A stretch of 5,292 nt of DNA from an uncultured bacterium (GTDB lineage Bacteria; Pseudomonadota; Alphaproteobacteria; SP197), in the NCBI GenBank assembly GCA_938014945.1, contig CALLQH010000221.1, positions 1 through 5,292 of the forward strand. Direction: 5' to 3'. How positions within the stretch are numbered: position 1 is the stretch's first letter; each line of letters begins with the position of its first letter. The notes below the pieces were generated by a model, which saw nothing but the letters and a program-made list of their open reading frames with translations, was not told the DNA's origin and did not search any database. Below, one piece after another: positions 1 through 5,292 of this stretch. The translations under genes were made by a program, and so were the position numbers.

Positions 1-68
1 AGGACGCCCTGCTCAACCTGTTCGTGAAGTCCGAAAGCAACATGTTCGGCGTCGCCCGCGGCAGCTGA
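1..68 (+). CDS. C-terminal fragment of an unidentified protein
   Basis: The frame starting at base 3 is open from the window edge and stops at TGA (66-68), giving 21 residues that begin DALLNLFVKSES and end GVARGS. The composition looks like real coding sequence: GC-rich third positions and a mixed hydrophobic/polar peptide. The stop lies 7 bp before the stop of the convergent EF-hand gene, a normal spacing for two convergent genes. One other plus frame is also open here, so the reading frame is likely but not certain. No family can be recognised from so short a tail. Confidence 0.5.
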   Translation, partial: DALLNLFVKSESNMFGVARGS

Positions 69-75
69 GGCAGCC

Positions 76-591
76 TTATTGCTGGAACAGGCCCTCGATC
101 ATGGCCGGCGGCAGGCCCAGGCGGTTGGCAAGGCCGACGCGGTCGACCGCGTTGGGATCGGAAAGCACCTGCCCCAGGGGCCGTTCGTCGAGCGTCACAT
201 CCGCCAGCAGTTCTGCCTGGTCGACATAGCCGTCCTGGTTCGTGTCGAAGCTGCCGTGCAGCTTCTGCATGGTCATGCCGTCGGCGAGCAGGAAGCCGAG
301 GCCGAAGCCGGTGCGGGCCTGGGGCGTGAGATTGCCCTGATAGGCCTGGTACCAGGCGCCCAGGCGCTGGCGCAGCACCACGACATCGTCGAGCGAGAGG
401 CCGCGGTCCGGGTCGGACGCGGCGAACCAGAAGCCGATATCGACGCAGACCTGGGCGGGCTGCGTCTTGCAGGGCTCCCGCGCGCCGTCGATGAACTCCT
501 GCACCGCCAGGGCATCGGGCGAAACCTGCTGGGCCGCCGCGGGGGCCACGGCGGGCAGGAGAAGAGCCAAGGTCATCAACAACTTGCGCAT
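76..591 (-). CDS. Exported EF-hand domain protein
   Basis: The product is a 171-residue exported protein, probably periplasmic. Residues 1-20 form a signal peptide: MRK, a hydrophobic LLMTLALLLPAV core, then an AAA-QQ signal peptidase I site. Residues 116-127 are a canonical EF-hand loop, DTNQDGYVDQAE, with acidic or polar ligands at D116, N118, D120, D124 and E127, so Ca2+ binding is likely. A second acidic stretch around residues 58-69 (SDPDRGLSLDD) resembles a degenerate, shortened EF loop. Cys41 and Cys49 are the only cysteines and could form a disulfide after export. The start is supported by AAGGAT (minus strand, 598-603) 6 nt upstream. The stop is TAA. The gene diverges from the LLM monooxygenase. 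Specific function is unknown; a calcium sensor or binding protein is the most that can be said. Confidence 0.85.
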   Translation of the reverse strand: MRKLLMTLALLLPAVAPAAAQQVSPDALAVQEFIDGAREPCKTQPAQVCVDIGFWFAASDPDRGLSLDDVVVLRQRLGAWYQAYQGNLTPQARTGFGLGFLLADGMTMQKLHGSFDTNQDGYVDQAELLADVTLDERPLGQVLSDPNAVDRVGLANRLGLPPAMIEGLFQQ

Positions 592-680
592 GGCGCTATC
601 CTTAAATCCGGTTTGCGTTGGAAATGCGGCGGAAGTTTCGCTGCTGGCGGCGGACGGCGGGCGTCCCTATATCAGGTTCC

Positions 681-1688
<1,008 letters not shown>

Positions 1689-1691
<3 letters not shown>

Positions 1692-1750
1692 AGCAAATCA
1701 CCTTCACACGGAATCGCTGCGCGATTTCGTGTGAAGGTGTGAATTTGCTC
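1689..1750. repeat. Palindromic repeat 1 (REP-like hairpin, mirrored partner of repeat 2)
   Basis: This is an imperfect inverted repeat. Left arm: GAGCAAAT (1691-1698), CACCTTCACACG (1699-1710) and GAATCGC (1711-1717). Loop: TGC (1718-1720). Right arm: GCGATTT (1721-1727), CGTGTGAAGGTG (1728-1739) and ATTTGCTC (1743-1750). Pairing is complete over 27 bp except for one G-T wobble (1711/1727) and a 3-nt bulge, TGA, at 1740-1742. The left end TAGAGC overlaps the TAG stop of the monooxygenase gene. No T-tract follows on either strand, so a classical intrinsic terminator is not indicated, though a hairpin here could still block or stabilise transcript 3' ends. The element resembles the small intergenic palindromes common in alphaproteobacterial chromosomes. 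Confidence 0.9.
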
Positions 1751-1763
1751 CAACCTGTCAATG

Positions 1764-1827
1764 TAGAGCGGATTCACACGTTTCCCCGGAACCATCCAAT
1801 GGTTCCGGGGAAACGTGATCCGCTCTA
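1764..1827. repeat. Palindromic repeat 2 (REP-like hairpin, mirrored partner of repeat 1)
   Basis: This is an inverted repeat with a 29-bp perfect stem and a 3-nt loop. Left arm: TAGAGCGGAT (1764-1773) and CACGTTTCCCCGGAACCAT (1777-1795). Loop: CCA (1796-1798). Right arm: 1799-1817 and ATCCGCTCTA (1818-1827). A 3-nt bulge, TCA, lies at 1774-1776 on the left arm. The outer arm, read inward from the crotonase side, starts TAGAGCGGATCAC, against TAGAGCAAATCAC in repeat 1; the two outer arms agree at 20 of 29 positions. The terminal CTA (1825-1827) is the TAG stop of the minus-strand caiD-like gene. A spacer of 13 bp (1751-1763) separates the two elements. There is no T-tract. A role as a bidirectional transcript-end hairpin or a mobile palindrome is inferred. 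Confidence 0.9.
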
Positions 1828-2601
1828 GCGGCCCTTCCAGACGGGATCGCGCTTTTCCATGTAGGCGCGCGGACCTTCGAGCGAGTCCTCGCTGCCGTGC
1901 GCCCGCTGCTGGGCCGTGAAACGCCCGGCATCGAGTGCGGCATAGGTCTCGCCCACCGAAAGGGTCGAGGCGATGGTCATCATCTGCTTCATCGCGGCCA
2001 CCGAGAGAGGCGCCGAGGCACAGATGCGGTCGGCCAGTTCGCGCGCCGCGGGCATCAGATCGGCCATCGGCACCACGCGGCTCGCCAGCCCCATGGCCAG
2101 CGCCTCCTGCGCATCCAGCCGCCGGCCGGTGTAGAGCATCTCGACGGCCACCGGATGGGGCACCCGCTGGAACAGGCGCGGCACCGTGCCGACATCGACC
2201 GTCAGGCCGAGTGTGGCCTCCGAGAGGAAGAAACGGGCATGGTCCGCCGCGACGATCAGGTCGCAGGCCAGCGCGATCTCGAAACCGCCGGCCGCGCAGG
2301 CGCCGTTGACCGCGGCGATCACCGGCTTTTCCAGATCGAGCCGGCGGCAGATGCCACCCCAGCCGCCGCTGCCCCAGTCCTCGTCGTCGCTGCCGCTGGT
2401 CGAGAGATCCCAGCCCGCCGAGAAGATGCGCTCGCCGCCGCCCGTGAGGATCGCCACGCGCAGGTCGGGATCGGCCTGGAAGGTATCGAAGGCCGCGGCC
2501 AGCTTGCGGCTGGTCGGCGCGTCGATGGCGTTGGCCTTGGGCCGGTCGAGCGTGATTTCCAGGCATGCGCCGCGGCGCTCCAGGCGGACGGGTTCGGTCA
2601 T
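1825..2601 (-). CDS. caiD: Carnitinyl-CoA dehydratase-like crotonase (enoyl-CoA hydratase/isomerase family)
   Basis: The product is a 258-residue cytoplasmic crotonase closest in sequence to CaiD, which interconverts crotonobetainyl-CoA and L-carnitinyl-CoA. As I recall E. coli CaiD (261 residues), shared features are LEITLDRPKANAIDA (14-28), FSAGWDL (60-66, oxyanion-hole strand), KPVIAAVNG (92-100) and the C-terminus EKRDPVWKGR. E108 (in GGFEIAL) and E128 (in LSEATLGL) align with the active-site glutamates E111 and E131 of E. coli CaiD. The ATG at 2601 is preferred over one at 2637: AAGGGGA (minus strand, 2610-2616) sits 8 nt upstream, and family proteins begin near MTEPVRLERRG. No caiA, caiB, caiC, caiE or fix genes occur in the window, so carnitine use is not shown by context; other CoA substrates are possible. 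The stop TAG coincides with the edge of palindromic repeat 2. Confidence 0.85.
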   Translation of the reverse strand: MTEPVRLERRGACLEITLDRPKANAIDAPTSRKLAAAFDTFQADPDLRVAILTGGGERIFSAGWDLSTSGSDDEDWGSGGWGGICRRLDLEKPVIAAVNGACAAGGFEIALACDLIVAADHARFFLSEATLGLTVDVGTVPRLFQRVPHPVAVEMLYTGRRLDAQEALAMGLASRVVPMADLMPAARELADRICASAPLSVAAMKQMMTIASTLSVGETYAALDAGRFTAQQRAHGSEDSLEGPRAYMEKRDPVWKGR

Positions 2602-2609
2602 GGCGGGGC

Positions 2610-2616
2610 TCCCCTT
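2610..2616 (-). promoter_or_regulatory. Ribosome binding site of the caiD-like gene
   Basis: The minus strand reads AAGGGGA here, 8 nt before the ATG at 2601. It is the best Shine-Dalgarno match near this gene and decides between two in-frame ATG codons (2637 and 2601). Confidence 0.65.
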
Positions 2617-2709
2617 GTTCGAGCCCATGCTAAGCACAAACGCGCGCCCTTGGCATCGCAGGCCCGGGCGGGTTCACTGCGGGCCGAACGGCAGAGGGAG
2701 AGAACAGCC

Positions 2710-3501
2710 ATGGCCTGGACCGATCCGCGCAGCGAACGCAACGGCGCCTTCGTGCGCGTCGACGACTTCGACATGTATTACGAGATCGTCGGCGACGGCC
2801 CGCCCCTGCTGCTGCTCAACGGCGGTTTCGGCATGACCTCCAGCGTCGACGTGGCGCTCGATGCCTTCGGCCGCCACTTCCGCGTTTACGCCATCGACGC
2901 GCGCGGTCACGGCAAATCGGGCTTCGGCGAGGGGCCGGTGACCTACGCCCGCGAGGCCGCCGACGCGGTCGGCTTCATGAATGCCCTGGGCATCCCGGCC
3001 ATGCACGTCTTCGGCCACAGCGACGGTGGTTGCGCCGCCCTGCACCTGCTCTTCGACTATCCCCATCGGGTGCTGAGCGCCACGCTCTCGGGCACGCCCT
3101 ACAACCGCGGCAGCTACGATGCCGCTGCCGACACCATGACCAGGGAACTGCCGCGGCTGATTGCAGAGGGCAAGGAAGACCCCATGGGCCTTTCGAAGAT
3201 CCTGCTGGGCCTGGGCATGCCTGCCGACAAGCTCGCCCGCCTGGGTGCCGCCCTGCAGCGCGCCTGGGCGACCACGCCCAACATCTCCATCGAGATGATG
3301 GGCGCCATCGACCGCCCTGTGCTGGTGCTGGAGGCACACAAGGACGAATACATCGCCCTGGAGAAGATGCGCGACATGACCCGCGCGATTCCCGGCGCAA
3401 AGGCCTGCGACCTGCCCGAGACAACCCACAACTTCCGCCCCCAGGCCGAGGAAATCGGCCGGGCCATGGCCGATTTCGTCGCCGGGCTTGGCAAACCCTG
3501 A
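2710..3501 (+). CDS. Alpha/beta fold hydrolase
   Basis: The product is a 263-residue hydrolase of the alpha/beta fold with no signal peptide, so probably cytoplasmic. The nucleophile elbow is GHSDGG (102-107) with Ser104. The likely acid is Asp212 in VLVLEAHKDEY (204-214), and the likely base is His240 in PETTHNF (236-242). The oxyanion region is LLLLNGGFG (33-41), replacing the usual HG-x-P. DARGHGKSG (63-71) is the typical segment before helix B. The cap between residues about 130 and 200 is short. The frame is open far upstream, but ATG 2710 is supported by AGGGAG (2695-2700) 9 nt before it and by the fold beginning at residue 12. Divergent from the caiD-like gene across 108 bp, so the two may be co-controlled. 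Ester, lactone or thioester hydrolysis is possible; the substrate cannot be told. Confidence 0.9.
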   Translation: MAWTDPRSERNGAFVRVDDFDMYYEIVGDGPPLLLLNGGFGMTSSVDVALDAFGRHFRVYAIDARGHGKSGFGEGPVTYAREAADAVGFMNALGIPAMHVFGHSDGGCAALHLLFDYPHRVLSATLSGTPYNRGSYDAAADTMTRELPRLIAEGKEDPMGLSKILLGLGMPADKLARLGAALQRAWATTPNISIEMMGAIDRPVLVLEAHKDEYIALEKMRDMTRAIPGAKACDLPETTHNFRPQAEEIGRAMADFVAGLGKP

Positions 3502-3567
3502 AGCGCTGCAAATCGCCGCCAACTGTGGCGGGCATCACCGCCGGGCGGGTTCGCGGAGGCCGGCGGC

Positions 3568-3595
3568 TTGACTCCCCGTCCCGGCGGCAAACAAT
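3568..3595 (+). promoter_or_regulatory. Sigma-70-like promoter for the C83 peptidase gene
   Basis: A TTGACT -35 box (3568-3573, 5/6 to consensus, in the CTTGAC context common in alphaproteobacteria) is followed after 16 bp by AACAAT (3590-3595, 4/6). Transcription would start near 3601-3604, leaving a leader of about 60 nt before the peptidase ATG. It lies in the 163-bp gap after the alpha/beta hydrolase, suggesting that the peptidase has its own transcript. Predicted by eye only. Confidence 0.5.
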
Positions 3596-3599
3596 GGGT

Positions 3600-3638
3600 G
3601 CGGTACCGGGGGGCGCCTCAGTTGGCGCGCGGTATCGC
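3600..3638 (+). promoter_or_regulatory. Hairpin in the 5' leader of the C83 peptidase gene
   Basis: GCGGTACC (3600-3607) can pair with GGTATCGC (3631-3638), with one G-U. Inside it, GCGCC (3613-3617) pairs with GGCGC (3624-3628) around the loop TCAGTT. An asymmetric internal loop of five G opposite GC separates the two helices. The structure begins at the predicted transcription start and ends 17 nt before the Shine-Dalgarno sequence, so it leaves the ribosome site open. It may be a 5' stabilising stem or part of a regulatory leader. It does not match a riboswitch I know. Confidence 0.35.
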
Positions 3639-3655
3639 CCTCAGCCCGCAGCCAC

Positions 3656-3660
3656 GAGGA
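3656..3660 (+). promoter_or_regulatory. Ribosome binding site of the C83 peptidase gene
   Basis: GAGGA lies 4 nt before ATG 3665 and 7 nt before the adjacent in-frame ATG 3668. The second spacing is closer to the usual optimum, so the true start may be 3668, which would shorten the protein by one Met. Confidence 0.6.
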
Positions 3661-3664
3661 AACC

Positions 3665-4399
3665 ATGATGACACGCCTTTCCGCCGCGATCCTTCGCCCG
3701 GCGCTTGCCGTCTGCCTGATCGCCGCCTTCACCGTGCTGGCCCAGCCCGCGCGCGCCGAGAACTGGCCGCTGGTGTTTGTCACCACCGACGAGGGCATGG
3801 ACCGCCTGTTCGGCGCCGACCTGAAGGGCGACTACATCCCGCTCGTCACCTACATGGTCTCCGAGGAGGTCGTCACCTTCTGCGGCCCGGCGACCGTCAC
3901 CATCGTTGCCAATTCGCTGGGCCTGCCCGCGCCCGTGGCGACCCGCTGGGCGCCCTTCAAGCTGTGGACCGAGGACGAGCTGTTCGATGCCGCCGGCCAG
4001 AAGCCGAAGATCTTCGGCGAGGTCATGTCGGTCGGCCTGACGCTCGCCGAGCTGGGCGAGTTCATCGAGAACGTCGGCATGACCGCCGAGGTCCACTTCG
4101 CCAGCGACCTCAGCGAGGACCAGTTCCGCGATCTCGTGAAGGCGACGCTCACCGACCCGAAGAAGCGCCTGATCGTCAACTACGACCGCCAGGAGTTCGG
4201 CGAGATCGGCACCGGCCATATCTCCCCCATCGGCGCCTATGATGCGGCCACCGACAGCGTGCTGATCCTGGACGTCGCCCGCTACAAGTATCCGCCCAAG
4301 TGGGTGCCGCTGGCCGGGATGCTCGCCGCCATGATGCACGACGACCCGAGCTCCCAGAAATCGCGCGGCACGGTGGTGATCTCCCTGCCGGAGAGCTGA
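3665..4399 (+). CDS. Exported phytochelatin synthase-like peptidase (family C83)
   Basis: The product is a 244-residue protein related to phytochelatin synthase, a papain-fold cysteine peptidase that acts on glutathione. Residues 1-31 are a signal peptide (hydrophobic 12-26, cleavage PARA-ENW), so the enzyme is periplasmic. Cys17 lacks a lipobox (Val at -1). The triad is clear: Cys73 in TFCGPATVTIVANSLGL (71-87), His185 in GTGHISPIGAYD (182-193) and Asp203 in LILDVARYKYPPKWVPL (200-216). The His-to-Asp spacing of 18 equals that of Arabidopsis PCS1 (H162, D180). The length matches the short prokaryotic form (Nostoc alr0975, about 242 residues), and the Cys-rich C-terminal domain of eukaryotic enzymes is absent. 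Known short homologues mainly cleave glutathione to gamma-Glu-Cys and glycine, so that activity, rather than metal-chelating peptide synthesis, is the likelier role. Cys73 is the only cysteine after export. Residue 67, six before Cys73, is Glu where Gln is usual. Confidence 0.88.
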   Translation: MMTRLSAAILRPALAVCLIAAFTVLAQPARAENWPLVFVTTDEGMDRLFGADLKGDYIPLVTYMVSEEVVTFCGPATVTIVANSLGLPAPVATRWAPFKLWTEDELFDAAGQKPKIFGEVMSVGLTLAELGEFIENVGMTAEVHFASDLSEDQFRDLVKATLTDPKKRLIVNYDRQEFGEIGTGHISPIGAYDAATDSVLILDVARYKYPPKWVPLAGMLAAMMHDDPSSQKSRGTVVISLPES

Positions 4400-4409
4400 G
4401 CGCACGCCT

Positions 4410-4820
4410 TCAGGCGTCGGCGAGGCCGTCCAGCACGTTCTTGATGTCGATGACCGGCGTGCCGTCGATGGCTTCCAGCGGGGCGACGTGGAGGCGGGTG
4501 CCGTCGATCTCCAGCAGGCGCACGCGGTGGAGACCTATAGGATTCGGCCGGTCCGGCGACCGGGTGAGGAAAACACCACGCTCCGGGTTGGCCGGATCGT
4601 GGCGCGGCACGACGCGCAGCACGTCGCGGCGGCCCTGGTGGAGCCAGGTCAGCACGAGGATGTCCTGGCCGGCGTTGAGGCCGTCGAGCGCAGGGGCGTA
4701 GGCGGGATCGATCTCCAGCCAGGCGTCGGGCGCGCCTTCGCGGCCGTGACGGGGAGCGTCGCTGCGCTGCTTCAGCGAGGAGCGCACGACGCCGATGGGG
4801 TGGAGTTCAGGAGCGTTCAT
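4410..4820 (-). CDS. trmO: tRNA (N6-threonylcarbamoyladenosine37-N6)-methyltransferase, TrmO/TsaA family (short form)
   Basis: The product is a 136-residue cytoplasmic protein of the TsaA/YaeB/TrmO family, which uses S-adenosylmethionine to methylate t6A at position 37 of certain tRNAs. Diagnostic segments are LHPIGVVRS (6-14), RGVFLTRSPDRPNPIGL (81-97) and LEAIDGTPVIDIK (115-127), which build the beta-barrel SAM site. E. coli TrmO is about 235 residues; this protein holds only the N-terminal barrel and lacks the C-terminal domain, like many short bacterial and archaeal members. The start at 4820 places the conserved PIGVVRS at its usual position; upstream there is only a weak GAAGAG-type ribosome site. 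Convergent with the C83 peptidase (10-bp gap) and downstream of rpoD on the same strand, separated by a hairpin. Short members have been annotated under other names, so the tRNA substrate is inferred. Confidence 0.85.
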   Translation of the reverse strand: MNAPELHPIGVVRSSLKQRSDAPRHGREGAPDAWLEIDPAYAPALDGLNAGQDILVLTWLHQGRRDVLRVVPRHDPANPERGVFLTRSPDRPNPIGLHRVRLLEIDGTRLHVAPLEAIDGTPVIDIKNVLDGLADA

Positions 4821-4851
4821 GGAAGCGCTCTTCGATGCCCCGGACCGATGG

Positions 4852-4880
4852 GCCGGACCGCCGTCTCACGGCAGTCCGGC
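4852..4880 (-). terminator. Stem-loop downstream of rpoD, probable terminator or 3'-end hairpin
   Basis: A 13-bp stem (4852-4864 with 4868-4880) with one G-U wobble and a 3-nt loop begins 8 bp after the rpoD stop codon. It is very GC-rich. No U-run follows on the minus strand, so it may end transcripts inefficiently, act as an attenuator, or stabilise the rpoD 3' end with read-through into trmO. Confidence 0.55.
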
Positions 4881-4888
4881 ACCGGCAA

Positions 4889-5292
<404 letters not shown>

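Noticed and set aside
666..676. TATATC as a -10 box for the LLM gene or, on the other strand, for the EF-hand gene
   Set aside because: No -35 element lies at a suitable distance on either strand, so a promoter cannot be supported.
618..680. TTG or ATG starts upstream of the LLM monooxygenase (618, 624)
   Set aside because: The extra residues are basic and Trp/Cys-rich, unlike family N-termini; the first beta strand starts right after ATG 681.
1897..2709. Long upstream in-frame extension of the alpha/beta hydrolase reading frame, antisense to caiD
   Set aside because: The translated extension is rich in Arg, Gly, His and Ala with no fold, it overlaps a clear crotonase on the other strand, and ATG 2710 has a good ribosome site and fits the family start. 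It is an open frame caused by high GC.
2674..3522. A 282-codon minus-strand frame opposite the alpha/beta hydrolase
   Set aside because: No family motif, typical GC-driven shadow, and the sense strand has the nucleophile elbow and the rest of the triad.
3516..3531. CCGCC-N6-GGCGG hairpin after the alpha/beta hydrolase as a terminator
   Set aside because: The stem has only 5 bp, no T-tract follows, and such pairings are expected by chance in GC-rich DNA.
3641..4405. A 254-codon minus-strand frame opposite the C83 peptidase
   Set aside because: The plus strand encodes an intact catalytic triad with a signal peptide; the antisense product is His/Gly/Asp-rich shadow sequence.

Overview
The window is GC-rich chromosomal DNA with short gaps between genes. 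It most likely comes from an alphaproteobacterium. The housekeeping sigma factor RpoD at the right edge has the C-terminus typical of that class, and base composition and gene style fit a Rhodospirillales-like or related lineage. Genus cannot be told from the sequence. I see no tRNA, rRNA, CRISPR array, integrase or transposase.

Layout, left to right. (a) 1-68: the last 21 codons of an unidentified plus-strand gene. (b) 76-591, minus: a small exported protein with one canonical EF-hand calcium loop. (c) 681-1691, plus: a luciferase-like (LLM class) flavin-dependent monooxygenase of the YhbW type. (d) 1689-1827: two related palindromes in mirror orientation fill the gap between two convergent genes and contact both of their TAG stop codons. 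(e) 1825-2601, minus: a CaiD-like crotonase (carnitinyl-CoA dehydratase). (f) 2710-3501, plus: an alpha/beta hydrolase divergent from caiD. (g) 3568-4399, plus: a sigma-70-like promoter, a leader that can fold into a hairpin, and an exported phytochelatin synthase-like cysteine peptidase (family C83). (h) 4410-4820, minus: a short TrmO/TsaA-family tRNA t6A37 methyltransferase. (i) 4852-4880: a strong GC hairpin just downstream of rpoD. (j) 4889-5292, minus: the 3' end of rpoD.

The genes do not form one pathway. Most are single transcription units in alternating orientation: convergent at 68/76, 1691/1825 and 4399/4410, divergent at 591/681 and 2601/2710. Only rpoD and trmO are co-directional neighbours on the minus strand, and a hairpin separates them. 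The caiD-like gene and the hydrolase share a 108-bp divergent control region and could act on related acyl substrates, but that is inference.

The most unusual parts are the mirrored palindrome pair, whose differences preserve base pairing, and the exported C83 peptidase, which keeps the Cys-His-Asp triad but appears to carry Glu where plant and cyanobacterial enzymes have a conserved Gln. I found no convincing multi-gene system of a new type.
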